21,668 nucleotides of DNA, taken from contig CAZNAP010000035.1 in NCBI GenBank assembly GCA_964571145.1, positions 1-21,668 on the forward strand, given 5' to 3'. Positions within the stretch are counted from its first letter, which is position 1. Every line of letters starts with the position of its first letter. The notes under the pieces are model-generated. The model searched no databases, had not been told where the DNA came from, and saw nothing but the letters and a program-made list of their open reading frames with translations. Origin of the DNA: Suilimivivens sp964571145 (GTDB taxonomy: Bacteria > Bacillota > Clostridia > Lachnospirales > Lachnospiraceae). Made by a program: the position numbers and the translations under genes. Positions 1 to 6,198 of the stretch are shown one piece after another.

Positions 1-560
1 GTTATTCCTTCCGGTAAAAGAAGTGCTCCGTCTTTTGCAATGGAAAAACCTTGTGCTTCAATCATTTTGATTACTTGTTCTGCGTTGTCAAAAATAGTTT
101 TCTCGCAGCTGTTCATGCATTGCCAAAGTCCGTAATCTCCCTGTGTGTAAAATAGCCGTTGTTTATCGAATCCTGCTTTTTGAAAGCAGTGGTCTACATT
201 GGTGGTCAGCACGAAATAATCCTTGTCATGAACCAAATCAAACAATTGATTATACAAGGGTCGTGGAGCATTTATATATCGGTTGATATAGATGTGACGA
301 CTCCAATAGGCCCAGTGTTCTTCTAAGGATGGAAATGGATAGAAACCACCTGCGTACATATCTGTAAAATGATACTTTTTCTTAAAGTCAAAAAAATATT
401 TTTCAAATCGATCCCCGGAATAAGTAAAGCCAGCGGCAGTAGATAATCCAGCACCAGCACCGATAATCATTGCATCTGCATTATTTATTTCTTGTTTTAA
501 GTTCTGAATCTGCGCCAAGCAGCTCTCTGTAGATTTGGTAATCTGATGATTGGTAAACAT
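1..560 (-). CDS. Class M sirtuin (SirTM-type protein ADP-ribosyltransferase), partial, C-terminus beyond window
   Basis: I translated the minus strand from the ATG at 560; 186 codons are visible before the left edge. The NAD-binding loop GAGAGLSTAAGF lies at residues 34-45, TTNVDHCF at 119-126 and TQGDYG at 139-144. In ordinary sirtuin deacetylases the last motif carries the catalytic His (HG); here it is Gln (Q140). With N121 this matches the Asn/Gln pair described for class M sirtuins, which ADP-ribosylate lipoylated GcvH-L in pathogenic Firmicutes and reverse with a macrodomain partner. The start is set by an AGGTGG ribosome site just upstream of 560; the first 80 nt lie inside the macrodomain gene in another frame, so the two are probably translationally coupled. 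A GcvH-L or lipoate ligase gene would confirm the substrate, but none is visible. Family assignment is strong; activity is inferred. Confidence 0.88.
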   Translation of the reverse strand, partial: MFTNHQITKSTESCLAQIQNLKQEINNADAMIIGAGAGLSTAAGFTYSGDRFEKYFFDFKKKYHFTDMYAGGFYPFPSLEEHWAYWSRHIYINRYINAPRPLYNQLFDLVHDKDYFVLTTNVDHCFQKAGFDKQRLFYTQGDYGLWQCMNSCEKTIFDNAEQVIKMIEAQGFSIAKDGALLLPEGI

Positions 561-1299
561 TAAATACCACCTTTCTGATTTGACTATTTTGATTCAGGTA
601 ATTTTGAATCGTACGAACAGCTATTTTAGCAGCTTCTGTTTGAGGAAAGCCAAAAACACCTGTTGAAATACAACAAAAGGCAATGCTTTCTATACCATGC
701 TGAGAAGCCACTTTCATACAGGAAAGATAGCAGCTTTCCAATAAATCTTTATGTGCATTTGTCAGTGGTCCATTTACAATGGGTCCAACCGTGTGAATCG
801 CATAGGTAGACGGCAAATTAAAGGCAGGCGTTAATTTTGCCAACCCGGTTTCTTCCTCATGTCCTTGTTCATCCATTAACTGCTGGCAAGCACTGCGTAG
901 TTGCACACCGGCGAAGGTGTGAATGCAGTTATCAATGCAGGAATGATTAGGGTGATAACAGCCGGTCATACCACTGTTGGCTGCATTGACAATTGCATCT
1001 ACAGCAAGTCGCGTAATATCCCCTTGCCATAATACCAGCCTAGAATCGGATTCAATTACCGGCAATTCATTAACAGAAACAATTCCTTTTTCTCTTGTTA
1101 CTTCGGATAAATATTCATCTTGCACCTTTAGAAATTCTGCACTGGCCGGCATAGGTGGACGTACATTGAACAGAGCTCTTAGTAACTGCCTCTGCTCGTT
1201 TTGTTTGTCTGGTATTTTTGGTACGGATATACCATAAGACTGTGGTTGTTCTTTTATAAGCTCTTGAATAAGCCAAACACGTCGTTCCTCTTGGTTCAT
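481..1299 (-). CDS. Zn-type macrodomain protein (ADP-ribosyl hydrolase), SirTM-associated
   Basis: This 272-residue protein has an N-terminal helical extension of about 85 residues followed by a macrodomain. Visible motifs are WQGDIT (91-96), the ADP-ribose-binding DAIVNAANS (101-109), a metal-binding segment with C114, H119 and C121 ahead of CIDNCIH, and the phosphate loop STGVFGFP (212-219). The Cys/His segment is characteristic of the Zn-containing macrodomains of Firmicutes that are encoded beside class M sirtuins and remove ADP-ribose from the lipoyl-carrier protein. The start ATG has an AGGAGGT site 8 nt upstream. It is the first gene of the minus-strand unit; its last 80 nt overlap the sirtuin start. 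Removal of the modification made by the neighbouring sirtuin is the likely role, inferred from the pairing. Confidence 0.9.
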   Translation of the reverse strand: MNQEERRVWLIQELIKEQPQSYGISVPKIPDKQNEQRQLLRALFNVRPPMPASAEFLKVQDEYLSEVTREKGIVSVNELPVIESDSRLVLWQGDITRLAVDAIVNAANSGMTGCYHPNHSCIDNCIHTFAGVQLRSACQQLMDEQGHEEETGLAKLTPAFNLPSTYAIHTVGPIVNGPLTNAHKDLLESCYLSCMKVASQHGIESIAFCCISTGVFGFPQTEAAKIAVRTIQNYLNQNSQIRKVVFNVYQSSDYQIYRELLGADSELKTRNK

Positions 1300-1301
1300 A
1301 T

Positions 1302-1384
1302 TTAGTGACCTCCTATTAGTCGCTCGATGACTAGCATTTGGTGACTTGCACTCAGTGATTATAGTAGTGATTATGATAGTGCAT
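1302..1384. repeat. Degenerate AGTGAYT repeats in the leader of the macrodomain gene
   Basis: Variants of AGTGACT begin at 1304, 1318, 1326, 1340, 1354, 1366 and 1378, mostly 12-14 bp apart. The last part is the cleanest, with AGTGATTAT twice, 12 bp apart (1354-1362 and 1366-1374). A candidate minus-strand -10 (TATAAT, 1363-1358) sits among them, but no good -35 is visible. It could be an array of activator or repressor half-sites, or chance repetition in AT-rich DNA. Confidence 0.4.
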
Positions 1385-1394
1385 AAAATCCTTC

Positions 1395-1423
1395 TTGTTT
1401 TCTAATACTGCTAACACTATAAT
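1395..1423 (+). promoter_or_regulatory. Sigma-A promoter for the HxlR gene
   Basis: TTGTTT (1395-1400), a 17-bp spacer and TATAAT (1418-1423) form a strong sigma-A promoter on the plus strand, about 120 nt before the HxlR start codon. Transcription would start near 1430, so the two palindromes at 1453 and 1468 would lie just downstream of the start site, where a repressor could block elongation. Confidence 0.65.
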
Positions 1424-1452
1424 ATATCTGTAGTGCTTAAACGTAAAGTAGG

Positions 1453-1464
1453 CACAATATTGTG
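1453..1464. promoter_or_regulatory. 12-bp perfect palindrome in the divergent regulatory region
   Basis: CACAATATTGTG is a perfect 12-bp palindrome immediately upstream of the candidate HxlR operator. It may be a binding site for a second dimeric regulator. The AT-rich core makes a chance match possible, and I do not recognise it as a known family consensus. Confidence 0.35.
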
Positions 1465-1467
1465 ACA

Positions 1468-1487
1468 TAGTTACTTTTTGGAAACTA
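1468..1487. promoter_or_regulatory. Candidate HxlR operator
   Basis: TAGTTAC, 6 nt, then GAAACTA forms an inverted repeat with 6 of 7 positions matching. Its size and the AGTTAC/GTAACT-like half-sites resemble operators of HxlR/YodB-family regulators. It lies 58 nt upstream of the HxlR gene and between the divergent transcription units, so autoregulation and control of the sirtuin-macrodomain unit are both plausible. This is inferred from position and symmetry. Confidence 0.5.
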
Positions 1488-1545
1488 ATGGGCAAGTTAC
1501 TCGAATAAGTGGCTGGAAACAAAATCGGGGATTGGGAGAACCGTC

Positions 1546-1875
1546 ATGGAAATAGATAAAGAATTACCAGCATGTCCGGTTGAGACAACTCTTACATTGA
1601 TTGGTGATAAGTGGAAGGTATTGATACTGCGTGATTTGATGTCAGGCACAAAACGATTTGGTGAATTGCGGAAAAGCATTGGTCATATAAGTCAAAAAGT
1701 GTTAACCGCAAATCTAAGAGAAATGGAAACAGATGCTTTAGTTGAAAGAAAAGTTTTTGCAGAAGTTCCACCACGTGTTGAATATAGTATTACTGATTTA
1801 GGTAGAAGCCTGAAGCCGATTCTTGATTCTATGTGGGACTGGGGAACCAGCTATAAGAATCATGTAAGAAAATAA
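1546..1875 (+). CDS. HxlR-family winged-helix transcriptional regulator with N-terminal cysteine
   Basis: The 109-residue product is a full-length HxlR-family DNA-binding protein. It opens with ACPVETTLTLIGDKWKVLIL, followed by RFGELRKSIGHISQKVLTANL and the wing region VEYSITDLGRSL. C10 sits at the position of the redox-active Cys in YodB, HypR and QsrR, which sense electrophiles, quinones or disulfide stress. Whether C10 is a sensor here is inferred. A GGGAG site lies 7 nt before the ATG. The gene is divergent from the macrodomain-sirtuin unit and leads a possible five-gene plus-strand operon, with 19 nt to the next gene. A candidate operator lies upstream at 1468-1487. Confidence 0.9.
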   Translation: MEIDKELPACPVETTLTLIGDKWKVLILRDLMSGTKRFGELRKSIGHISQKVLTANLREMETDALVERKVFAEVPPRVEYSITDLGRSLKPILDSMWDWGTSYKNHVRK

Positions 1876-1894
1876 CGGAGAGAGGAGTACCTGC

Positions 1895-2380
1895 ATGGCT
1901 AATATTATTACCGGATGTAGAATTGTGTGCAGTATACTACTTTTATTCACACCTGTTTTTTCTCCGGCGTTTTATACATGGTATCTGTTAGCTGTATTTA
2001 CAGATATGATCGATGGAACAGTAGCAAGAAAAACCAAGACTGTTAGCGAGTTTGGTTCAAAATTGGATACCATAGCTGATTTTATTTTCATTATTGTCTG
2101 TTTGTTAAAGTTAATTCCGGTACTGGCAGTACCAAAACTACTCTGGCTATGGGTAGGTATAATTGCTGCAATAAAGATTTTCAATGTGATAAGAGGCTTT
2201 AGGCTACAGAAGCAACTTGCGGCAGAACACACTGTTATGAATAAGGTTACCGGCTTATTACTTTTTATCCTGCCGGTGACAATGCAATTTATAGAGCTTC
2301 GCTATAGTGCAGTTGTAGTATGCACTGTTGCAACATTTGCGGCGATACAAGAAGGAACCCTTATTAGAAAAGTCGAGTGA
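1895..2380 (+). CDS. CDP-alcohol phosphatidyltransferase family membrane protein
   Basis: This 161-residue integral membrane protein carries the complete family signature: D37, D40-G41, A44-R45, then G54, D58 and D62 with canonical spacing. The enzyme class transfers a phosphatidyl group from CDP-diacylglycerol to an alcohol (glycerol-phosphate, serine, inositol and others) in phospholipid synthesis at the inner membrane. It is slightly shorter than typical PgsA (about 180 residues), and the substrate cannot be read from the sequence. Several hydrophobic segments follow the motif (about 63-83, 88-105, 120-140 and 141-155). GAGGAG lies 7 nt before the ATG. It sits between the HxlR regulator and the NSS transporter and is probably co-transcribed with both. 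It is more likely an accessory paralogue than the housekeeping pgsA. Confidence 0.88.
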   Translation: MANIITGCRIVCSILLLFTPVFSPAFYTWYLLAVFTDMIDGTVARKTKTVSEFGSKLDTIADFIFIIVCLLKLIPVLAVPKLLWLWVGIIAAIKIFNVIRGFRLQKQLAAEHTVMNKVTGLLLFILPVTMQFIELRYSAVVVCTVATFAAIQEGTLIRKVE

Positions 2381-2411
2381 TCAATTATAATTATTAAAGG
2401 ATGAGGAAAAT

Positions 2412-3776
2412 ATGGAGAGAGAAAAATTTGGTTCTAGATTGGGATTTATTCTAATTTCGGCAGGGTGTGCCATAGGTCTTGGAAATGTATGGAGATTTCC
2501 CTATATAACAGGTAAGGATGGCGGTGCCGCGTTTATCTTGATTTATTTATTATTTCTTGTTATATTTGGAATTCCGATTATGTCAATGGAATTTGCAGTA
2601 GGAAGAGCGAGTAAAAAAAGTATTGCAAAAGGCTTTGATGTATTGGAGCCACAGGGCACAAAGTGGCATTTTATGAAGTATCTGGGGATAGCGGCTAATT
2701 ATCTACTGATGATGTTTTATACAGTAATTGCCGGGTGGATGCTGGCATATTTAAAGAAATTTATCTTTGGGGAATTTGAAAATACAACACCGGAGCAGGT
2801 GAGTGGAATTTTTGCTGAATTACAGCAGAATCCTGCGAAAGAAATTTGTTATACAATTCTAGTGATTGCAGTTGGTTTTGGTATATGCGCATTGGGACTG
2901 CAAAAGGGCGTGGAACGAATTACAAAAGTGATGATGGTGCTTTTGTTTGTAGCAATGATTGCGTTGGTAATTAGGGTATTGTCGCTGGATGGTGCAGGAG
3001 AGGGAATTCGATATTATCTAGTCCCTGATTTTGCGCGGGTACATGAGATTGGTTTACAAACAGTGATTATGGATGCTTTGGGGCAGGCATTCTTTACATT
3101 GAGTATCGGTGTGGGTTCTATGCAGATTTTTGGCAGTTATATTGGCATAGAAAAGAGTTTGTTTGGAGAATCGGTTGTTATTGCTTCGCTAGATACACTG
3201 GTAGCAATTTTAGCAGGCTTTATTATTATTCCATCCTGCTTTGCTTTTGGAATCGATCCGGGAGCGGGACCGTCGCTTATTTTTATTACACTACCAAATG
3301 TATTTGAAGCAATGCCTTTCGGCAGAATTTGGGGAATCTGTTTTTTCCTTTTTATGACATTTGCAGCATTGTCTACAGTAATAGCAGTTTTTGAAAATAT
3401 TGTTTCAATGAATATGGAATTATCAGGCAAAAGCAGGAAGTCGGTTTGCGTGAAGAATATTGGCTTGGTGTTCTTATTATCCCTGCCGTGTGCACTTGGT
3501 TTCAGTGTGCTGAGTTTTATTCGGCCTTTTGGTGCAGGGACAGGCATTTTGGATCTGGAAGACTTTATTATGAGTAATAATTTTCAACCAATTGGAGCAC
3601 TGATTTTTGTGATTTTCTGTACTTGGAAATATGGATGGGGTTGGGATAACTTTGAGAAGGAAGTAAATACTGGCAGTGGTTTCCAACTGCCGAAGTGGGC
3701 AAAGTTTTATCTGAAATTTATTGTGCCATTGTTAATTATCTATATCTTGGTAAGTGGCTACATTTCATTCTTTTGA
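2412..3776 (+). CDS. Neurotransmitter:sodium symporter (NSS/SNF) family transporter
   Basis: The 454-residue polytopic protein belongs to the LeuT/MhsT/Tyt1 family of Na+-coupled amino-acid symporters. The TM1 hallmark GNVWRFPY is at 24-31, followed by the GGAAFILIYLL helix and the conserved PIMSMEFAVGR at the TM2/loop boundary. The length and C-terminus ending in YISFF suit the short bacterial members with 11 helices rather than 12. Substrate is probably an aromatic or aliphatic amino acid or a tryptamine-like compound, but this is not determinable here. The gene starts 31 nt after the phosphatidyltransferase gene with a GAGG site, and 39 nt separate it from the staygreen-like gene, so co-transcription is likely. 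All parts of the fold appear intact. Confidence 0.93.
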   Translation: MEREKFGSRLGFILISAGCAIGLGNVWRFPYITGKDGGAAFILIYLLFLVIFGIPIMSMEFAVGRASKKSIAKGFDVLEPQGTKWHFMKYLGIAANYLLMMFYTVIAGWMLAYLKKFIFGEFENTTPEQVSGIFAELQQNPAKEICYTILVIAVGFGICALGLQKGVERITKVMMVLLFVAMIALVIRVLSLDGAGEGIRYYLVPDFARVHEIGLQTVIMDALGQAFFTLSIGVGSMQIFGSYIGIEKSLFGESVVIASLDTLVAILAGFIIIPSCFAFGIDPGAGPSLIFITLPNVFEAMPFGRIWGICFFLFMTFAALSTVIAVFENIVSMNMELSGKSRKSVCVKNIGLVFLLSLPCALGFSVLSFIRPFGAGTGILDLEDFIMSNNFQPIGALIFVIFCTWKYGWGWDNFEKEVNTGSGFQLPKWAKFYLKFIVPLLIIYILVSGYISFF

Positions 3777-3815
3777 ATATACTAATATAGAGCAATCCAA
3801 TATCGGAGATTCTAT

Positions 3816-4265
3816 ATGAAACCAGCGTTTAATCAAAGAAGAGTCTTTGCACAATACAAAGATAATATGAATCCGTATAAGCCCATAAACGGACGAAAAT
3901 ACACAATTACCCACTCTGATACAACAGCAGAATTATTCGTATTTATTGCAGAAAACTTTGCAGAGAATCAAGTTACAAAACTACGTGATGAGGTCAAACT
4001 AGCATGGGAGCGGAACAGAAACGACTATGTTCTCAAAGGGTTTGTTGTAATTGATGGTAAAGATATAAAAGGCGATTCTGCTTTAAGAAATGAAATTTTT
4101 TATAATGAAATGCCAATTGCCCTACAGGCCATGCGACAGGCAGATCGGTTCCTGTTTGAACAAAATACTTTTCTGGACAGTGCGCATGTTTTCATTAAAT
4201 TCATATCTGAAAATCCCAGATATAACAAAATCTATGATTTTGGATGTATTGGAAATTACAGATAA
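3816..4265 (+). CDS. Staygreen (SGR, Mg-dechelatase-like) family protein
   Basis: This 149-residue soluble protein aligns by eye along its length with the staygreen domain of plant SGR/NYE1. RKYTITHSDTTAEL (27-40) corresponds to the plant YTLTHCDFTANL segment, LRDEVKLAWE to the VVAEWKE region, and LRNEIFYNEMPIALQAM plus RYNKIYDFG to the conserved C-terminal half. H33 and D35 lie in the THxD motif that contains residues regarded as essential for Mg2+ removal from chlorophyll. Plant SGR has a transit peptide and a Cys-rich tail, both absent here. Homologues from non-photosynthetic bacteria have been reported to have Mg-dechelatase activity, with unknown native substrate. CGGAG lies 7 nt before the ATG. 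No tetrapyrrole gene is nearby, so the role here is open. Confidence 0.85.
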   Translation: MKPAFNQRRVFAQYKDNMNPYKPINGRKYTITHSDTTAELFVFIAENFAENQVTKLRDEVKLAWERNRNDYVLKGFVVIDGKDIKGDSALRNEIFYNEMPIALQAMRQADRFLFEQNTFLDSAHVFIKFISENPRYNKIYDFGCIGNYR

Positions 4266-4331
4266 AAAAAGAGAATCTTGCCATAAATCATAAACTAAAG
4301 TTAATCAAGCAGATAGCTGAAAGGAGCCATT

Positions 4332-5141
4332 ATGAATAAGAATTTACCGGTTATATACACCTGCTTTCCGGAAGGTAAGCATAAAGTCTTAACCATGAGC
4401 TATGATGATGGCAGGATAGAAGACCGCCGATTAGTAGAACTGTTTAATCAATATAGAATCAAAGGCAGTTTTCATGTTAATTCTGCAATTGAAGCAGAGG
4501 ATCGCGTTCCACTTTCTGAATATAAAACCTTATATGCAGGACATGAAATTTCCTGCCATACAGCCAAACATCCGACAATTGAACGTTGCCCCATAGAGCA
4601 TGTGGTTCAGCAGATTATTGAAGACCGGCGTGTACTTGAAACAGTGGCGGGATATCCGGTTCGTGGTCTTTCTTATCCCAATGGTTCCTTATCGGATGAG
4701 ATTGTAAGGATGTTGCCATCTGTTGGAATTCGTTATGCAAGAACTGTTATAAGCACAGGCGAGTTTGGCATGCCAAAAGACTATCTGAGATGGAATGCTA
4801 CTTGTCATCACAACAACCATTTGATGGAGTATGCAGAGAAATTTGCTGCGCTCTTCAAGACACAGTACTTGTACATGATGTACGTTTGGGGGCATAGCTA
4901 CGAGTTTACGATGAAGGACAATTGGAAAGTCATGGAAGACTTTTGCAAGTATATTGGTAAGAGGGACGACATCTGGTATGCGACGAATATTCAAATTGTA
5001 GATTATATGGAAGCTGCTTCTAGATTACAGTTTGCAGTGAGCGGTGAATTTGTATTTAATCCATCCTATCAGACAGTTTGGATTGAGGTAGATAAAAAGA
5101 TTGTTGAACTAAAAGGCGGACAGACTACAACTCTGTTATAA
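4332..5141 (+). CDS. NodB-like polysaccharide deacetylase (CE4 superfamily), cytoplasmic
   Basis: The 269-residue protein carries CE4 motifs: the metal/catalytic YDDG (24-27), the metal-binding H76 and H80 in HTAKHP, R111 with YPNG (115-118), and a late His (H188) in WGHS. These enzymes hydrolyse N- or O-acetyl groups from saccharides using a divalent metal. There is no signal peptide or membrane anchor, so it should act in the cytoplasm, perhaps on an imported acetylated oligosaccharide rather than on cell-wall chitin or peptidoglycan. AAGGAG lies 5 nt before the ATG. It is the last plus-strand gene of the HxlR-led group and converges, 23 bp apart, on the AraC gene of the uronate island. No terminator hairpin is visible between them. 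Family assignment is firm; substrate is unknown. Confidence 0.87.
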   Translation: MNKNLPVIYTCFPEGKHKVLTMSYDDGRIEDRRLVELFNQYRIKGSFHVNSAIEAEDRVPLSEYKTLYAGHEISCHTAKHPTIERCPIEHVVQQIIEDRRVLETVAGYPVRGLSYPNGSLSDEIVRMLPSVGIRYARTVISTGEFGMPKDYLRWNATCHHNNHLMEYAEKFAALFKTQYLYMMYVWGHSYEFTMKDNWKVMEDFCKYIGKRDDIWYATNIQIVDYMEAASRLQFAVSGEFVFNPSYQTVWIEVDKKIVELKGGQTTTLL

Positions 5142-5164
5142 AGCAGGCGTGAATCCACAAGTGA

Positions 5165-5953
5165 CTAGTCCGACATGGCAGTCTTTCGGTATTCAGACGG
5201 AGTGAGAACCATTATTTTCTTGAATTGTCGGATAAAGTGTTCAGTATTATGATAACCGCATAATATGGATATTTCTTCCACGGAATTACCTGTTGATACA
5301 AGAAGTTCACAAGAAGCTTGTATACGTGAATGAATCACATCGGAGATACAGGTGGTATTAAAAAAATGCTTATATATATAATGAAGATACCCACTGCTGA
5401 TACAAAGTGATTTGGCCATATCGTCAATATGCCATTCATTTTGTGGATAGGAGTATATTTGCTCTCGCAAAGATACTAACTTGTAATAAAGCGGTGGGTA
5501 TTCTTCCGTATTACAGGCATCTAAGAGTTTGTTCAGCAACGCTGATGTAAGTGCATTTAACACTGCGTTTTTATGAGGAGTAGCACCATAGAATTCATTA
5601 TTAATCAGATGAAACAATTCGTAATATTCATCCGGCGAATGTAGTGTAATGGGACGACCAAAAGGAAAGTATTCGGGCAGAATAGAAGTCGGACTTTTGA
5701 TATGTATCCAATCATCCATATAAGCGAGTTGATCCAAAGGTGTAAATTCTTGGGAAGCTCCATATAAATGCATTTGCCCGGGTTTAAACACAAAGGCAGT
5801 ATTAGCAAAAGTATCTACCCATTGATTGTCAACATAGAATCTGGCAGGTGTCTTTACAAGCAATAGCAAATATACAGGATGTCCAGATGGCCTGTTTATA
5901 AAGAAGTTATAATCATGCATGGTGTTTTCACCAATCTTCATAATCTGCAGCAT
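5165..5953 (-). CDS. AraC-family transcriptional regulator (divergent from eda-kdgK)
   Basis: The 262-residue protein has an N-terminal cupin-like sensing domain (about 10-130, including a VFKPGQMHLYG strand) and a C-terminal double helix-turn-helix (about 165-258). The latter includes WHIDDMAKSLCISSGYLHYI and VEEISILCGYHNTEHFIRQF, typical of AraC/XylS regulators. The start at 5953 is supported by AGGAG 6 nt upstream. It is transcribed away from the eda-kdgK operon and shares a 245-bp intergenic region with it, which suggests it controls that operon in response to a uronate or deoxy-keto-sugar intermediate; this is inferred from position. Its own promoter is at 6029-6001. Confidence 0.92.
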   Translation of the reverse strand: MLQIMKIGENTMHDYNFFINRPSGHPVYLLLLVKTPARFYVDNQWVDTFANTAFVFKPGQMHLYGASQEFTPLDQLAYMDDWIHIKSPTSILPEYFPFGRPITLHSPDEYYELFHLINNEFYGATPHKNAVLNALTSALLNKLLDACNTEEYPPLYYKLVSLREQIYSYPQNEWHIDDMAKSLCISSGYLHYIYKHFFNTTCISDVIHSRIQASCELLVSTGNSVEEISILCGYHNTEHFIRQFKKIMVLTPSEYRKTAMSD

Positions 5954-6000
5954 AAAGTCTCCTAATCAATTGCGATATTAGAATATGTCAATTACATAAT

Positions 6001-6029
6001 AGTATAATCCATTGAAAATCAACCGTCAA
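6001..6029 (-). promoter_or_regulatory. Sigma-A promoter for the first AraC-family gene
   Basis: On the minus strand TTGACG (6029-6024), a 17-bp spacer and TATACT (6006-6001) form a strong promoter, giving a leader of about 40 nt before the AraC start at 5953. No equally good plus-strand promoter is visible for eda-kdgK in this gap. That fits an operon with a weak core promoter that needs an activator. Confidence 0.65.
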
Positions 6030-6198
6030 TCATATATCATACACCCATAAAATACATATATTTGTAATAAAATACTTTAAACTACTCAAGACAAGCTATG
6101 AATCTTAATAAGTCAACGAATGAAGAACTATATTAGAATAAATAGTAATAAGCACTGAGTGACTACACGCTGATATAAACTGAAGGAGGAATCAAAGG

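Noticed and set aside
977..1237. Plus-strand frame of 86 codons opposite the macrodomain gene
   Set aside because: It is antisense to a clear macrodomain, has no ribosome site and no recognisable family.
5142..5164. Terminator between the convergent deacetylase and AraC genes
   Set aside because: The 23-bp gap and flanks show no stem with a T tract on either strand.
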